From Chryseobacterium gleum (GTDB taxonomy: Bacteria; Bacteroidota; Bacteroidia; Flavobacteriales_D; Sanyastnellaceae): DNA of 16,499 bases. This document shows, in pieces, positions 7,449 through 13,323 of the stretch. The stretch is from contig CALQJP020000023.1 in NCBI GenBank assembly GCA_943330925.2, positions 1 through 16,499 on the forward strand, written 5' to 3'. Position numbers and translations under genes: made by a program. Within the stretch, counting starts at the first letter, position 1. Every line of letters starts with the position of its first letter. The notes below the pieces were generated by a model. That model had not been told where the DNA came from. It saw nothing but the letters and a program-made list of their open reading frames with translations, and did no database searches.

Positions 7449-8513
7449 CTATGCGCTGCGTTTGCGCTTCACTACAATGTTGTAGATAGCCTGAAAGAAA
7501 TAACGGGTATCGGTAAAATACGGATTGCGTTTTTTCTCGAGCAGATATTCCTCCTCCGCTTTGAGTACTCCTTCAACCGACGGCTTACGATCCAGTGCAA
7601 CATAAGGAGGAATGCATCCCGGTTTCTGAGTAACACGAAGCTCTTGCAGATGCGGCGGGATGTCTTCGAAATAGCGGGGGCTAACGGGGCGAACACCCAC
7701 CAATTTCATTTCTCCCTTAAGAACATTCAGCAGTTGTGGCAACTCGTCGAGCCAATAGCGGCGCATGAACTTGCCCCAGGGCGTGAGTCGGAAATCGTCG
7801 GCGGGCTTGCCGCTGGCGGCATATCCGTTGCGTTTGAGTACATAATCCTGCAGATATTCCGAGTAAGGATGCATGGTCCGGAATTTCAATACATGGAAAA
7901 TCCTGCCTCCTTTGCCAATGCGGCGCATCTTGAAAATCGGTCCGTAGCTGGCGTTTGTATCATAGGCAGGTGCCTTTACTTTTTTCGCGGCAAACCATGT
8001 AATGCCGTTGATGGACTCATGCGATACGATGTCAAAACCACAACACACCAAGCGACCCAACATTTCCGCCTTCGACAGCAGGCGCCCTTTACCACCGGTA
8101 ACACTGAAATACAACTGCTTCAAAACGGGCACCTTCGGAAAGATGCGCAGGAAAATAAACTCGGAGGTTGTCCAGGCGTATTTCAACACAGGCACTTTGT
8201 AGAAAGAGATGCGGTTGCGGCGGGCACGGTACGTTTCAAACGACCCTACAAACAACTGCCCTTCATCCATGACCTCGTTGGTTTGCTCCAGAAACTTGTT
8301 GATGCGTCTCACGTCGTTCATCGGGGTTTCCGTGAAAAATGAGACACCACTACCGACCGTCGTAAAATCAGTTTCCGAGTCACACTCTCGGAAGAAGAGC
8401 GTTTGCCTTTGATGCTCAGTGAGCAACATAGACAAGGGTTCCACCAAAGCCGGAAAGTGTTCCGATTTCAGTCGGGTGTTTAAATGAGTATGGAAAAACG
8501 CTGAGCCTTCCAT
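7449..8513 (-). CDS. Initiating sugar transferase with an unusual N-terminal domain
   Basis: This 354-residue protein would transfer a sugar phosphate from a nucleotide sugar to a lipid carrier, the first step of repeat-unit assembly. The C-terminal half carries the bacterial sugar transferase signatures: GPIFKMRRIGKGGRIF, KFRTM (210-214), DELPQLLN (from 256, with the catalytic-type Asp-Glu pair) and VGVRP (about 272-276). The N-terminal half has neither the multi-helix membrane region of WcaJ-type enzymes nor a clear hydrophobic re-entrant helix directly before the GPIF segment. It instead has NDVRRINKFLEQTNEVMDEG, QLFVGSFET and GFDIVSHESINGITWFAAKK, which resemble the end of a class I SAM-dependent methyltransferase fold. 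I recall this arrangement in other Flavobacteriales, so it is probably a lineage variant and not a chance fusion. It is first in the operon with the Wza-like and kinase genes. Confidence 0.88.
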   Translation of the reverse strand: MEGSAFFHTHLNTRLKSEHFPALVEPLSMLLTEHQRQTLFFRECDSETDFTTVGSGVSFFTETPMNDVRRINKFLEQTNEVMDEGQLFVGSFETYRARRNRISFYKVPVLKYAWTTSEFIFLRIFPKVPVLKQLYFSVTGGKGRLLSKAEMLGRLVCCGFDIVSHESINGITWFAAKKVKAPAYDTNASYGPIFKMRRIGKGGRIFHVLKFRTMHPYSEYLQDYVLKRNGYAASGKPADDFRLTPWGKFMRRYWLDELPQLLNVLKGEMKLVGVRPVSPRYFEDIPPHLQELRVTQKPGCIPPYVALDRKPSVEGVLKAEEEYLLEKKRNPYFTDTRYFFQAIYNIVVKRKRSA

Positions 8514-8529
8514 GGTTAGATTAGGTAAA

Positions 8530-8558
8530 CAAATGTATGCATCCTACGTTCAACAAAA
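8530..8558 (-). promoter_or_regulatory. Candidate promoter of the sugar transferase-wza-wzc operon
   Basis: On the minus strand TACATTTG (8537-8530) matches the Bacteroidota -7 consensus TAnnTTTG. TTTTG (8558-8554) lies 16 bp upstream, a slightly short spacing for the -33 element. Transcription would start about 10 nt before the ATG at 8513. Confidence 0.45.
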
Positions 8559-8667
8559 CAGCCAAAGTTTTTAGTTCAATAGTGTTAGTTGCTAAGGTTT
8601 TTTCCTTGCTGTTCAATTGTATTTTGGCGGTCTCTAACGCAGTTGTTATCCCAATGCATAAAAGCGC

Positions 8668-9894
8668 ATGCTGAAGAAGATCGCGTATTTCCTGTTGCCG
8701 CTCAACGTGTTGATCGATACGTTGCTGCTGTTTTCAGAGCAGCTGTCTTGGTTGCCGTTGCTGCGTGCGTTTGTTTTGCTCCTATTGGTCATTTACACCT
8801 TGGTAAGGTTCGCAGGCAAGCACACCTATTACTCGTGCATCCTTGTATTTGTGTTTTACTGTTTGGCTCAGCTTCTTTTTGTGTCTGACTTCGCGAAATC
8901 CGCTGTGATTACCTTGAAGATATGCATTCCGATTGCATCCTTTGCCGTTGGATTTCATTTGTTCAATACGCTGCGCGAAATAAAAAAGTTGAGCATATCC
9001 ATCGTTTGGGTTTACCTCATTCTCGGAGCCAATTTCATTCTGAGTCAACGTTTTCAGCTGGGGCAATCGGTGTATTCCGATAAATCCAACTTTCGAGTAG
9101 GTAACTTGGATGATGCGTGGAATGTGTTTACATACGCGGTGCTTTTGGCGCCATTAGCAGTCGGCTTTTTGAAAGGTAATCGGTTTTTACGACTTGCTGG
9201 TATCGCCGGCGCTATTGGAAACGCAATGCTTGTGTTTGTGTCGATAAAGCGCATTGCCGTAATTGGATTGATTACCGGCAATCTCACTCGCATGTTCTTC
9301 GTGCCGAAGAATCTGAGTTGGATTCGTTCGGCGATTTTGATTGCATTTGCTGCGGTTTGCTCGTTTCTCCTGGTTCAGGATATTGTAATGGAACGATTGG
9401 AATTGCGCAGCAATCGATTTGAAAGCGGAGCCATAGAGCGTGAGGGCAGATATCTGGAAAGTTATTATGTGTGGGATGAGGTAACGTCATTTGATAATCC
9501 AGCCAAGAGCCTGCTGGGACTTGAAGGATTTAACTCAGTGGGCAATTATGCCGACGGACTATTTGGTGAACGCAATCTGCATGTTGACTTTAACCTAATC
9601 GTCAACACCATCGGCCTTGTAGGACTGTTTCTGTATTTTCTACTTTTTTACCAGTTGTTTCGCTCCATGATGCGAGTAAGAAACAACCTGCGCATGTTTC
9701 CTAAAGAGCGAATTCTCCTGCTCTCAACCTTCTGGATGTTGTTGGTAAATCAATTCATTACTTCAACCGCCGGCCAGATGTATCACGTAAGTTACCGGCT
9801 GATCGTCTTTGTTTTTTTGGGAGCCATTTTAGGGAACTTCGTAAACCAACAGCAGAATAAAGAGTATGTGGCTGAATTGATACCCGGCCGGTGA
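8668..9894 (+). CDS. Wzy-like O-antigen polymerase/ligase family membrane protein
   Basis: This 408-residue integral membrane protein, with about ten hydrophobic segments, belongs by topology and motifs to the Wzy/WaaL (O-antigen ligase) superfamily. It would polymerise lipid-linked repeat units at the outer face of the inner membrane. A long hydrophilic loop begins near residue 250 with acidic and basic residues (RSNRFESGAIEREGRYLES), then SLLGLEGFNSVGN and GERNLHVDFNLIVNTIGLVGLFLYF. This large periplasmic loop followed by His-x-Asp and a Gly-rich helix is typical of the superfamily. Sequence alone cannot decide polymerase from ligase; the locus context favours polymerase. It is divergent from the sugar transferase operon and starts the plus-strand operon, with the DUF354 gene 18 bp downstream. 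TATTTTG at 8620-8626 is only a weak promoter candidate. Confidence 0.82.
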   Translation: MLKKIAYFLLPLNVLIDTLLLFSEQLSWLPLLRAFVLLLLVIYTLVRFAGKHTYYSCILVFVFYCLAQLLFVSDFAKSAVITLKICIPIASFAVGFHLFNTLREIKKLSISIVWVYLILGANFILSQRFQLGQSVYSDKSNFRVGNLDDAWNVFTYAVLLAPLAVGFLKGNRFLRLAGIAGAIGNAMLVFVSIKRIAVIGLITGNLTRMFFVPKNLSWIRSAILIAFAAVCSFLLVQDIVMERLELRSNRFESGAIEREGRYLESYYVWDEVTSFDNPAKSLLGLEGFNSVGNYADGLFGERNLHVDFNLIVNTIGLVGLFLYFLLFYQLFRSMMRVRNNLRMFPKERILLLSTFWMLLVNQFITSTAGQMYHVSYRLIVFVFLGAILGNFVNQQQNKEYVAELIPGR

Positions 9895-9912
9895 AGATAG
9901 AATGAGAGAAAA

Positions 9913-10944
9913 ATGAAAGTACTAATAGATATCGGACATCCTGCACACGTGCATTACTTTAAGAACGTTGTGAAGACGATGTCAGAAGAGGGGCATCGGT
10001 TTGTTGTTATATCACGTGACAAGGAAGTGAGTCAGCAATTGTTGAATGCATATGGAATTCCCTACATGTCAAGAGGGAAGGGAGCTACTTCTCGCATCGG
10101 CAAATTGCTCTACATGCTGTATGCAGATTGTTTGATTCTGTTTGCTGCGTTGCGCTTCAAGCCGGATGTTTTTTTGAGTGTGGTTTCTCCCTATGCAAGT
10201 CAGGTGAGTTGGCTTCTTCGGAAGCCTCATATAGCGCTCGATGATACTGAACACGCTACACTAGCCAGAAAATTCTATCTCCCATTTACGCACAAGGTAA
10301 TTACTCCTTTTTGCTTCAATCTGGATTTAGGACCTAAGCAGGTTCGCATGAATTCTTTTTTGGAATTGTTTTATCTGCATCCGAAGCACAGAACAGAAAG
10401 TGCAACCATTCGACAGAAATTGGGGTTGGCGTCCGATGAACCCTTCGCATTTCTCCGTTTTGTGTCCTGGGGCGCCTCGCACGATTATGGTGTCAAGGGA
10501 ATCGATTATGAAACAACGATGCGGTTAGTTGACAAACTGAAGCCTTCCCATAAAATATTCATCTCTGCTGAAGGTGCCTTGCCCGAAAACCTGGAGCACC
10601 TGCGCATCAAAGTGCCTCCTCACGAAATACACAGCGTATTGGCAGAAGCGGATCTGTATGTTGGTGAGGGTGCTACCATGGCCTCTGAATGCGCAATGCT
10701 CGGAACTCCTGCGATCTATATCAACAAGCTTGAAGTTACCAATGTCAATGAAGAAAGCAAGCATTTGTCGATCGTCCACGCTCGCAATGCATCAGAATTA
10801 TTGGCTGAGTTAGATACGATGCTTGCGGATAGCAATCGCAAAAAACATGCACTCGAAAAGTTGGCGTCCTATATACAAACGCTGGATGATCCGAATCCGT
10901 TCTTAATCGAGCAGTTGAAACTAGCATATCAAAAAAAGGCATAG
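9913..10944 (+). CDS. DUF354 family glycosyltransferase, GT-B fold
   Basis: This 343-residue protein matches the DUF354 family, a group related in fold to UDP-GlcNAc 2-epimerase and MurG-type GT-B enzymes and often found in polysaccharide loci. The signature opening is IDIGHPAHVHYFKN (5-18), followed by GHRFVVISRDKEVSQQLLNAYGIPY. Further matches are the DDTEHA segment, the FAFLRFVSWGASHDYG linker, and a C-terminal nucleotide-binding-like segment VGEGATMASECAMLGTPAIY (about 250-269). It has no membrane segment and should act in the cytoplasm, probably adding one sugar to the lipid-linked intermediate; donor and acceptor cannot be read from the sequence. A purine-rich stretch (GAGAGAAAA) precedes the ATG. 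The next gene starts 1 bp after its stop. Confidence 0.85.
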   Translation: MKVLIDIGHPAHVHYFKNVVKTMSEEGHRFVVISRDKEVSQQLLNAYGIPYMSRGKGATSRIGKLLYMLYADCLILFAALRFKPDVFLSVVSPYASQVSWLLRKPHIALDDTEHATLARKFYLPFTHKVITPFCFNLDLGPKQVRMNSFLELFYLHPKHRTESATIRQKLGLASDEPFAFLRFVSWGASHDYGVKGIDYETTMRLVDKLKPSHKIFISAEGALPENLEHLRIKVPPHEIHSVLAEADLYVGEGATMASECAMLGTPAIYINKLEVTNVNEESKHLSIVHARNASELLAELDTMLADSNRKKHALEKLASYIQTLDDPNPFLIEQLKLAYQKKA

Positions 10945-10945
10945 C

Positions 10946-11878
10946 ATGAAAATCCTTTTCGTATGCAGCGGAAACAGTGGCAATGCAAGTCCATTCGTGA
11001 AGGAGCAAGCCAGTCAACTTCAGTCTGCAGGAGTGGATGTTTCTATTTTTCTGATTAAAGGAAAGGGTGCTGCAGGATACCTCAGGAATTTATCAGCCCT
11101 TCGATCAGCCATTCAATCGTTCAAGCCTGATGTGGTGCATGCGCATGGTGGTATGTCGGCTCTGCTTGCTGCACTTCAGCGAATGGTACCTGTGGTGGTT
11201 ACGTTTCATGGTTCTGATGTAAATGTTCCAGGCCTGAGGCGGTTTGCACGGCTGTCGATGTTCTTGACCAGCAAGCAAATTGTAGTGTCTCAGCAAATGA
11301 AGCACTTGCTGAATGTTCAGAGGTTGTATGTTATTCCTTGTGCGGTCGACCCATCCATCTTTCAGCCGATGGATGCTGCGGCTTGCCGACAGCGATTGAA
11401 TTGGTCGCCCGATGAGTTTGTTGTTTTGTTCTCTTCATCATTCGACAGGCCGGTGAAGAATGCCCCGTTGGCTCAACAAGCTGTTGCGCACATCGCACAT
11501 CGAAATGTTCGCCTGGTTGAGTTGAAAAATAAATCACGCGAAGAAGTTGCCGTGCTCTTGAATGCATGCGACGTTGCGCTGATGACTTCACACAGTGAAG
11601 GTTCCCCGCAGTTCATCAAGGAGGCAATGGCTTGCGGCACCCCCATTGTTTCAACTCGAGTTGGCGATGTGCCTGAGTTGTTAGAGCATATGCCTGGACA
11701 TTATTTGGTTGGATACGATGCGCGTTTGATAGGTGAAGCCATCGAGCAAGCGGCCCAATATCGCAGAGAACACAAGTATACAGGTGGTCGCGAGATACTC
11801 GAAAAACGCGGACTCTTCCCACCGCAAATTGTGAAGTCTCTTTTGGAGGTCTATGCCTCGTGCCTAAAGGTCAGGTAA
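10946..11878 (+). CDS. Glycosyltransferase family 4 (GT4)
   Basis: This 310-residue protein is a compact retaining GT-B glycosyltransferase. The N-terminal domain contains the Gly-rich start (FVCSGNSGNASPFVKEQA), VVHAHGG and TFHGSDVNVPG, typical of the acceptor side. The C-terminal domain has the donor-binding EX7E-type motif in HSEGSPQFIKEAMACGTPIV (about residues 215-234), then STRVGDVPELL. It is somewhat shorter than most GT4 proteins (about 350-380 residues), but nothing essential is obviously missing. It would transfer one sugar of the repeat unit in the cytoplasm. It is the last gene of the plus-strand operon, 1 bp after the DUF354 gene, and its stop overlaps the convergent flippase gene by 8 bp. 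Confidence 0.9.
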   Translation: MKILFVCSGNSGNASPFVKEQASQLQSAGVDVSIFLIKGKGAAGYLRNLSALRSAIQSFKPDVVHAHGGMSALLAALQRMVPVVVTFHGSDVNVPGLRRFARLSMFLTSKQIVVSQQMKHLLNVQRLYVIPCAVDPSIFQPMDAAACRQRLNWSPDEFVVLFSSSFDRPVKNAPLAQQAVAHIAHRNVRLVELKNKSREEVAVLLNACDVALMTSHSEGSPQFIKEAMACGTPIVSTRVGDVPELLEHMPGHYLVGYDARLIGEAIEQAAQYRREHKYTGGREILEKRGLFPPQIVKSLLEVYASCLKVR

Positions 11879-13142
11879 TCGAAATTTTCAGCGTACGCTT
11901 TATGAAATGACGTGAGGCCACAAAGGCTATCACATTGTTGGTTGCGTATGCGACAACGGCGCCCAATATGCCAAAACCCCACGTAAAGGAGAGCGTGCAC
12001 GTTGCTGATGCGATGATGATGAAGGCAGTGCGAAGAATGTTCTCATTCAACTTGTTTGTCATAATCAACATTGAGCCCGACCAGGAAATGAGTGAGAAAA
12101 TGTATGCCCCCGCAACCGAAATCAGAAACAAGCTGAATGTGTTGTTGAATTCTTGTTTGATGAATAGGGTCACAATTGGATAGAAAATCAGGAGTGCAAT
12201 CAACTGCAGGCTTACCACTATCCGGTTCATGCGGCGAATGGAGTACATGCGCGCTTTCAGTTCATCCAGTTTTCCGGTTGCCCACGTTTTCGATACGATC
12301 GGGCTGAAGTTCTGCATCATGATACCCGGGAAGATATACAGCGTTTTAGCGAAGTACACAATGAAGCTGTAGATGCCTGTTTCTGCATTCGTCAGGAAAT
12401 AGCCAATCAATATTACATCGAGTGAGGCATTCAATACGGAGATGAGTTCGGCCACATAGGTCTTCATGCCGAACTTGAGGTTGTCGACGATTGTGCTTCT
12501 GCTGATGCGCAGTTTAACTCTGCCGCGCAGCTGAAAGAGGTTGAGTAGAAAGACAGTGAGCTCAGCGGCTAAGAAGCACCATAGCGTGTCTTCAGAAGGC
12601 CGTTTGGTGTAAACCGTTACTGAAACGAAGAGGATGATAATCGTCCAACGTAAGATGCGCTGCTGTGCAAATCGCTTCTGCAACCGCAAACCCGAAAAAT
12701 AGGCGCCGAAGTTTTTGTTGATGTTGAAAAAGGGAAGGGCAAGCATCGGTATGTGCACTACTGCAGCCAACTCAGGTGAACTGAAAAAGTCGGGGCGCCT
12801 CATGGCCACGGTACTAACAATCGCACTGAACAGCCCGGAGAAGCATGCTGTGATGATGAGGTTGGTTGTGAGAATACTCTGTGTCTCTTCTGCCGAACGC
12901 TGCCCTTCTGCTATCTTCTTGGTGATGGTGTTGTTGAGGCCCAACGCAAAAAAGGTGGAGAGAATGGTGTAGAAGGCCAAGGCCTGACTGAATACTCCGA
13001 GTGCGTCGGCGCCTTGAATTTTCCCCACAATCAGGTTGACACCAAAACCGGATATCATCAATACGGCTTGCGCTCCTATCAACCATATTGTATCGCGCGA
13101 GAAGCGCGACTTTAATAGTCGGTCAATGTGTTCTTTGATCAT
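11871..13142 (-). CDS. Wzx-like polysaccharide flippase, MOP superfamily
   Basis: This 423-residue, highly hydrophobic protein has about twelve predicted membrane segments and fits the polysaccharide-synthesis flippase family. It would move lipid-linked repeat units across the inner membrane. The N-terminus (SRFSRDTIWLIGAQAVLMISGFGVNLIVG, residues 13-41) and the following ALGVFSQALAFYTILSTFFALGLNNTITKKIAEG have the usual pattern of these proteins: a first helix, then an FxALGL-type second helix and a basic loop. The central segment FGMKTYVAELISVLNASLDVILIGYFL is another family hallmark. It has its own promoter region and an 80-nt leader, is divergent from the TonB receptor and convergent with the GT4 gene. 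The substrate is not deducible. Confidence 0.9.
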   Translation of the reverse strand: MIKEHIDRLLKSRFSRDTIWLIGAQAVLMISGFGVNLIVGKIQGADALGVFSQALAFYTILSTFFALGLNNTITKKIAEGQRSAEETQSILTTNLIITACFSGLFSAIVSTVAMRRPDFFSSPELAAVVHIPMLALPFFNINKNFGAYFSGLRLQKRFAQQRILRWTIIILFVSVTVYTKRPSEDTLWCFLAAELTVFLLNLFQLRGRVKLRISRSTIVDNLKFGMKTYVAELISVLNASLDVILIGYFLTNAETGIYSFIVYFAKTLYIFPGIMMQNFSPIVSKTWATGKLDELKARMYSIRRMNRIVVSLQLIALLIFYPIVTLFIKQEFNNTFSLFLISVAGAYIFSLISWSGSMLIMTNKLNENILRTAFIIIASATCTLSFTWGFGILGAVVAYATNNVIAFVASRHFIKRTLKISIT

Positions 13143-13158
13143 AAATTGTCTCCAACGT

Positions 13159-13203
13159 CGACCGTCAGGTGGGGTCGCACCGGCTTTTACGATGCCGGTG
13201 TGC
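13159..13203 (-). promoter_or_regulatory. Two adjacent hairpins in the flippase leader
   Basis: On the transcribed minus strand a 7-bp stem CACCGGC/GCCGGTG (13200-13194 with 13184-13178; 9-nt loop) is followed without a gap by a 5-bp stem CGACC/GGTCG (13177-13173 with 13163-13159; 9-nt loop). An alternative GGTG/CACC pairing would compete with both. They lie 16-60 nt before the flippase ATG and downstream of the candidate promoter at 13236-13229. I do not recognise a known riboswitch; the structure may be an ordinary leader hairpin or affect translation. Confidence 0.45.
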
Positions 13204-13228
13204 AGTTAAGCAATCGCCGAATGAGTTA

Positions 13229-13236
13229 CAAAAATA
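13229..13236 (-). promoter_or_regulatory. Candidate -7 promoter element of the flippase gene
   Basis: On the minus strand TATTTTTG exactly fits TAnnTTTG. No -33 TTG is found at the normal spacing, so the promoter may depend on an activator. It implies a leader of about 80 nt. The element overlaps the ATAGCAA dyad at 13233-13250. Confidence 0.4.
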
Positions 13237-13250
13237 GCAACACTTGCAAT
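13233..13250. promoter_or_regulatory. Imperfect dyad resembling the operator-like dyad at 15.78 kb
   Basis: The left half AATAGCAA (13233-13240) and the right half TTGCAAT (13244-13250) flank a 3-nt CAC spacer. The left half is identical to that of the perfect dyad at 15771-15790, and the right half differs at one position. It overlaps the flippase -7 element and lies about 56 bp upstream of the receptor's -7 element. Confidence 0.4.
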
Positions 13251-13277
13251 AGTCAGTAGCAGCAGTTGCCAATGTTC

Positions 13278-13313
13278 TTTGATAAGTCGCATTCTGCTCA
13301 TTGAATATATTTG
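13278..13313 (+). promoter_or_regulatory. Candidate promoter of the TonB-dependent receptor gene
   Basis: TATATTTG (13306-13313) is a perfect TAnnTTTG -7 element, with TTTG at 13278-13281 a rather long 24 bp upstream. Transcription would start about 4-5 nt before the ATG at 13324, giving an almost leaderless message. Confidence 0.45.
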
Positions 13314-13323
13314 CCCAAACACC

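Noticed and set aside
7440..8342. Plus-strand open frame of 300 codons opposite the sugar transferase
   Set aside because: It is antisense to a gene with clear family motifs, shows no recognisable domain of its own, and has composition expected of a complementary-strand shadow.
8620..8626. TATTTTG as promoter of the Wzy-like operon
   Set aside because: It is one base short of TAnnTTTG and has no TTG at suitable spacing, so it was not entered as a feature.
8589..8888. Plus-strand open frame of 99 codons before the Wzy-like gene
   Set aside because: Its last two thirds overlap the Wzy-like membrane protein in another frame, and it has no family motifs.
13159..13203. Possible tRNA or tRNA remnant in the flippase leader
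   Set aside because: The main hairpin has a 9-nt loop, there is no acceptor stem or D/T-arm pattern, and two simple hairpins explain it.
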